In this document: positions 42,240 to 42,423 of the stretch, piece after piece | Numbering within the stretch: position 1 is the first letter of the stretch | Layout: the number at the start of each line of letters is the position of its first letter | IMG/VR virus record: IMGVR_UViG_3300044971_000587 | Location: 1-42,423 of that record | Strand: one strand, 5' to 3' | DNA: 42,423 nt | Origin: a virus | Made by a program: the position numbers and the translations under genes | Notes under the pieces: model-generated | What the model was told of the DNA's origin: nothing | Seen by the model: the letters and a program-made list of their open reading frames with translations, nothing else | Databases searched by the model: none

Positions 42240-42423
42240 ATGTGGTGGTCATGGGTATTAGCGGTTATCGGTGTTGCAGGCATATATTTTGTCGGACGAA
42301 AAGATAAATGGGGATGGTTTGTTTTATTATTTAATGAATGCTTATGGATAGCCTATGCAATAATAACAAACCAATATGGTTTTATATTTTCCGCCCTTGC
42401 CTATGCAGTAGTTTACATTAGGT
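42240..42423 (+). CDS. Membrane protein, N-terminal part (runs off right edge)
   Basis: 61 residues are present (MWWSWVLAVIGVAGIYFVGR and onward): membrane segments at about 4-18, 24-42 and 47-60 with a KDKWGW turn between the first two. This W-S-W...G-R-x-x-W-G-W...Y-A pattern is common in small three-helix membrane proteins of actinophages. Function unknown. Start is leaderless. Confidence 0.65.
   Translation, partial: MWWSWVLAVIGVAGIYFVGRKDKWGWFVLLFNECLWIAYAIITNQYGFIFSALAYAVVYIR

Overview
This is an AT-rich piece of a tailed double-stranded DNA phage (Caudoviricetes, HK97-type head), almost certainly infecting an actinobacterium. The phage call rests on a portal, a prohead protease/scaffold, a major capsid protein, head-tail connectors and a large set of tail-fibre genes. 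The actinobacterial call rests on a mycobacteriophage-type Gp88-like protein, a small membrane protein with the ELKPNSGSSLKDSVNRLEE signature common in actinophages, a right-end membrane protein of actinophage type, many genes with a -10 box 6 nt before the start codon (leaderless architecture), and early promoters carrying palindromes close to the actinobacterial GlxR/Crp consensus. Low-GC freshwater actinobacteria would fit, but the host is an inference.

Layout. (1) 1-26651, minus strand: the late module. In transcription order (right to left) it holds two fibre-like proteins, a holin-like membrane protein, a collagen-like and several beta-rich fibre/baseplate accessory proteins, a glycine-rich adhesin, a Zn-ribbon protein, a glycosyltransferase, three repeat-sharing tail-fibre genes, an adenosylcobalamin-type ribonucleotide reductase, a 1154-residue tail protein, portal, protease with a nested scaffold gene, capsid, connectors and the start of a probable tail-tube gene. 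It is cut into many units by terminators and by a repeated extended -10 promoter (ATGGTATAAT and variants). A single plus-strand island inside it (18394-19079) encodes a secreted lysozyme-like lysin. (2) 26652-28640: a plus-strand gene of unknown function faces two minus-strand operons of tiny, translationally coupled genes. (3) 28610-29181: a divergent control region with DnaA boxes, CRP/GlxR-like palindromes, a LexA-like box and promoters for both directions. (4) 29182-42423, plus strand: the early module, made of short operons of small proteins (many with CxxC metal-binding pairs, several with one membrane segment) plus a Gp88-like protein, a DUF932 protein, tRNA-Asp, an HNH endonuclease and a partial membrane protein.

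The early operons are separated by intergenic cassettes that reuse the same parts: paired DnaA boxes, a TGTG-N8-CACA palindrome about 65-85 bp upstream of the expected transcription start, and a promoter with TGTCAG exactly 10 nt before the -10 box. Four early transcripts end in a small covarying RNA hairpin just after the last stop codon. A third repeat family (CAAACC/GGTTTG) fills the 740-bp gap at 40035-40775. Together these suggest an early regulon tied to host regulators (CRP family, DnaA, perhaps LexA); this is inference from sequence. No terminase, tape measure, integrase, DNA polymerase or helicase is visible, so the window is part of a larger genome.
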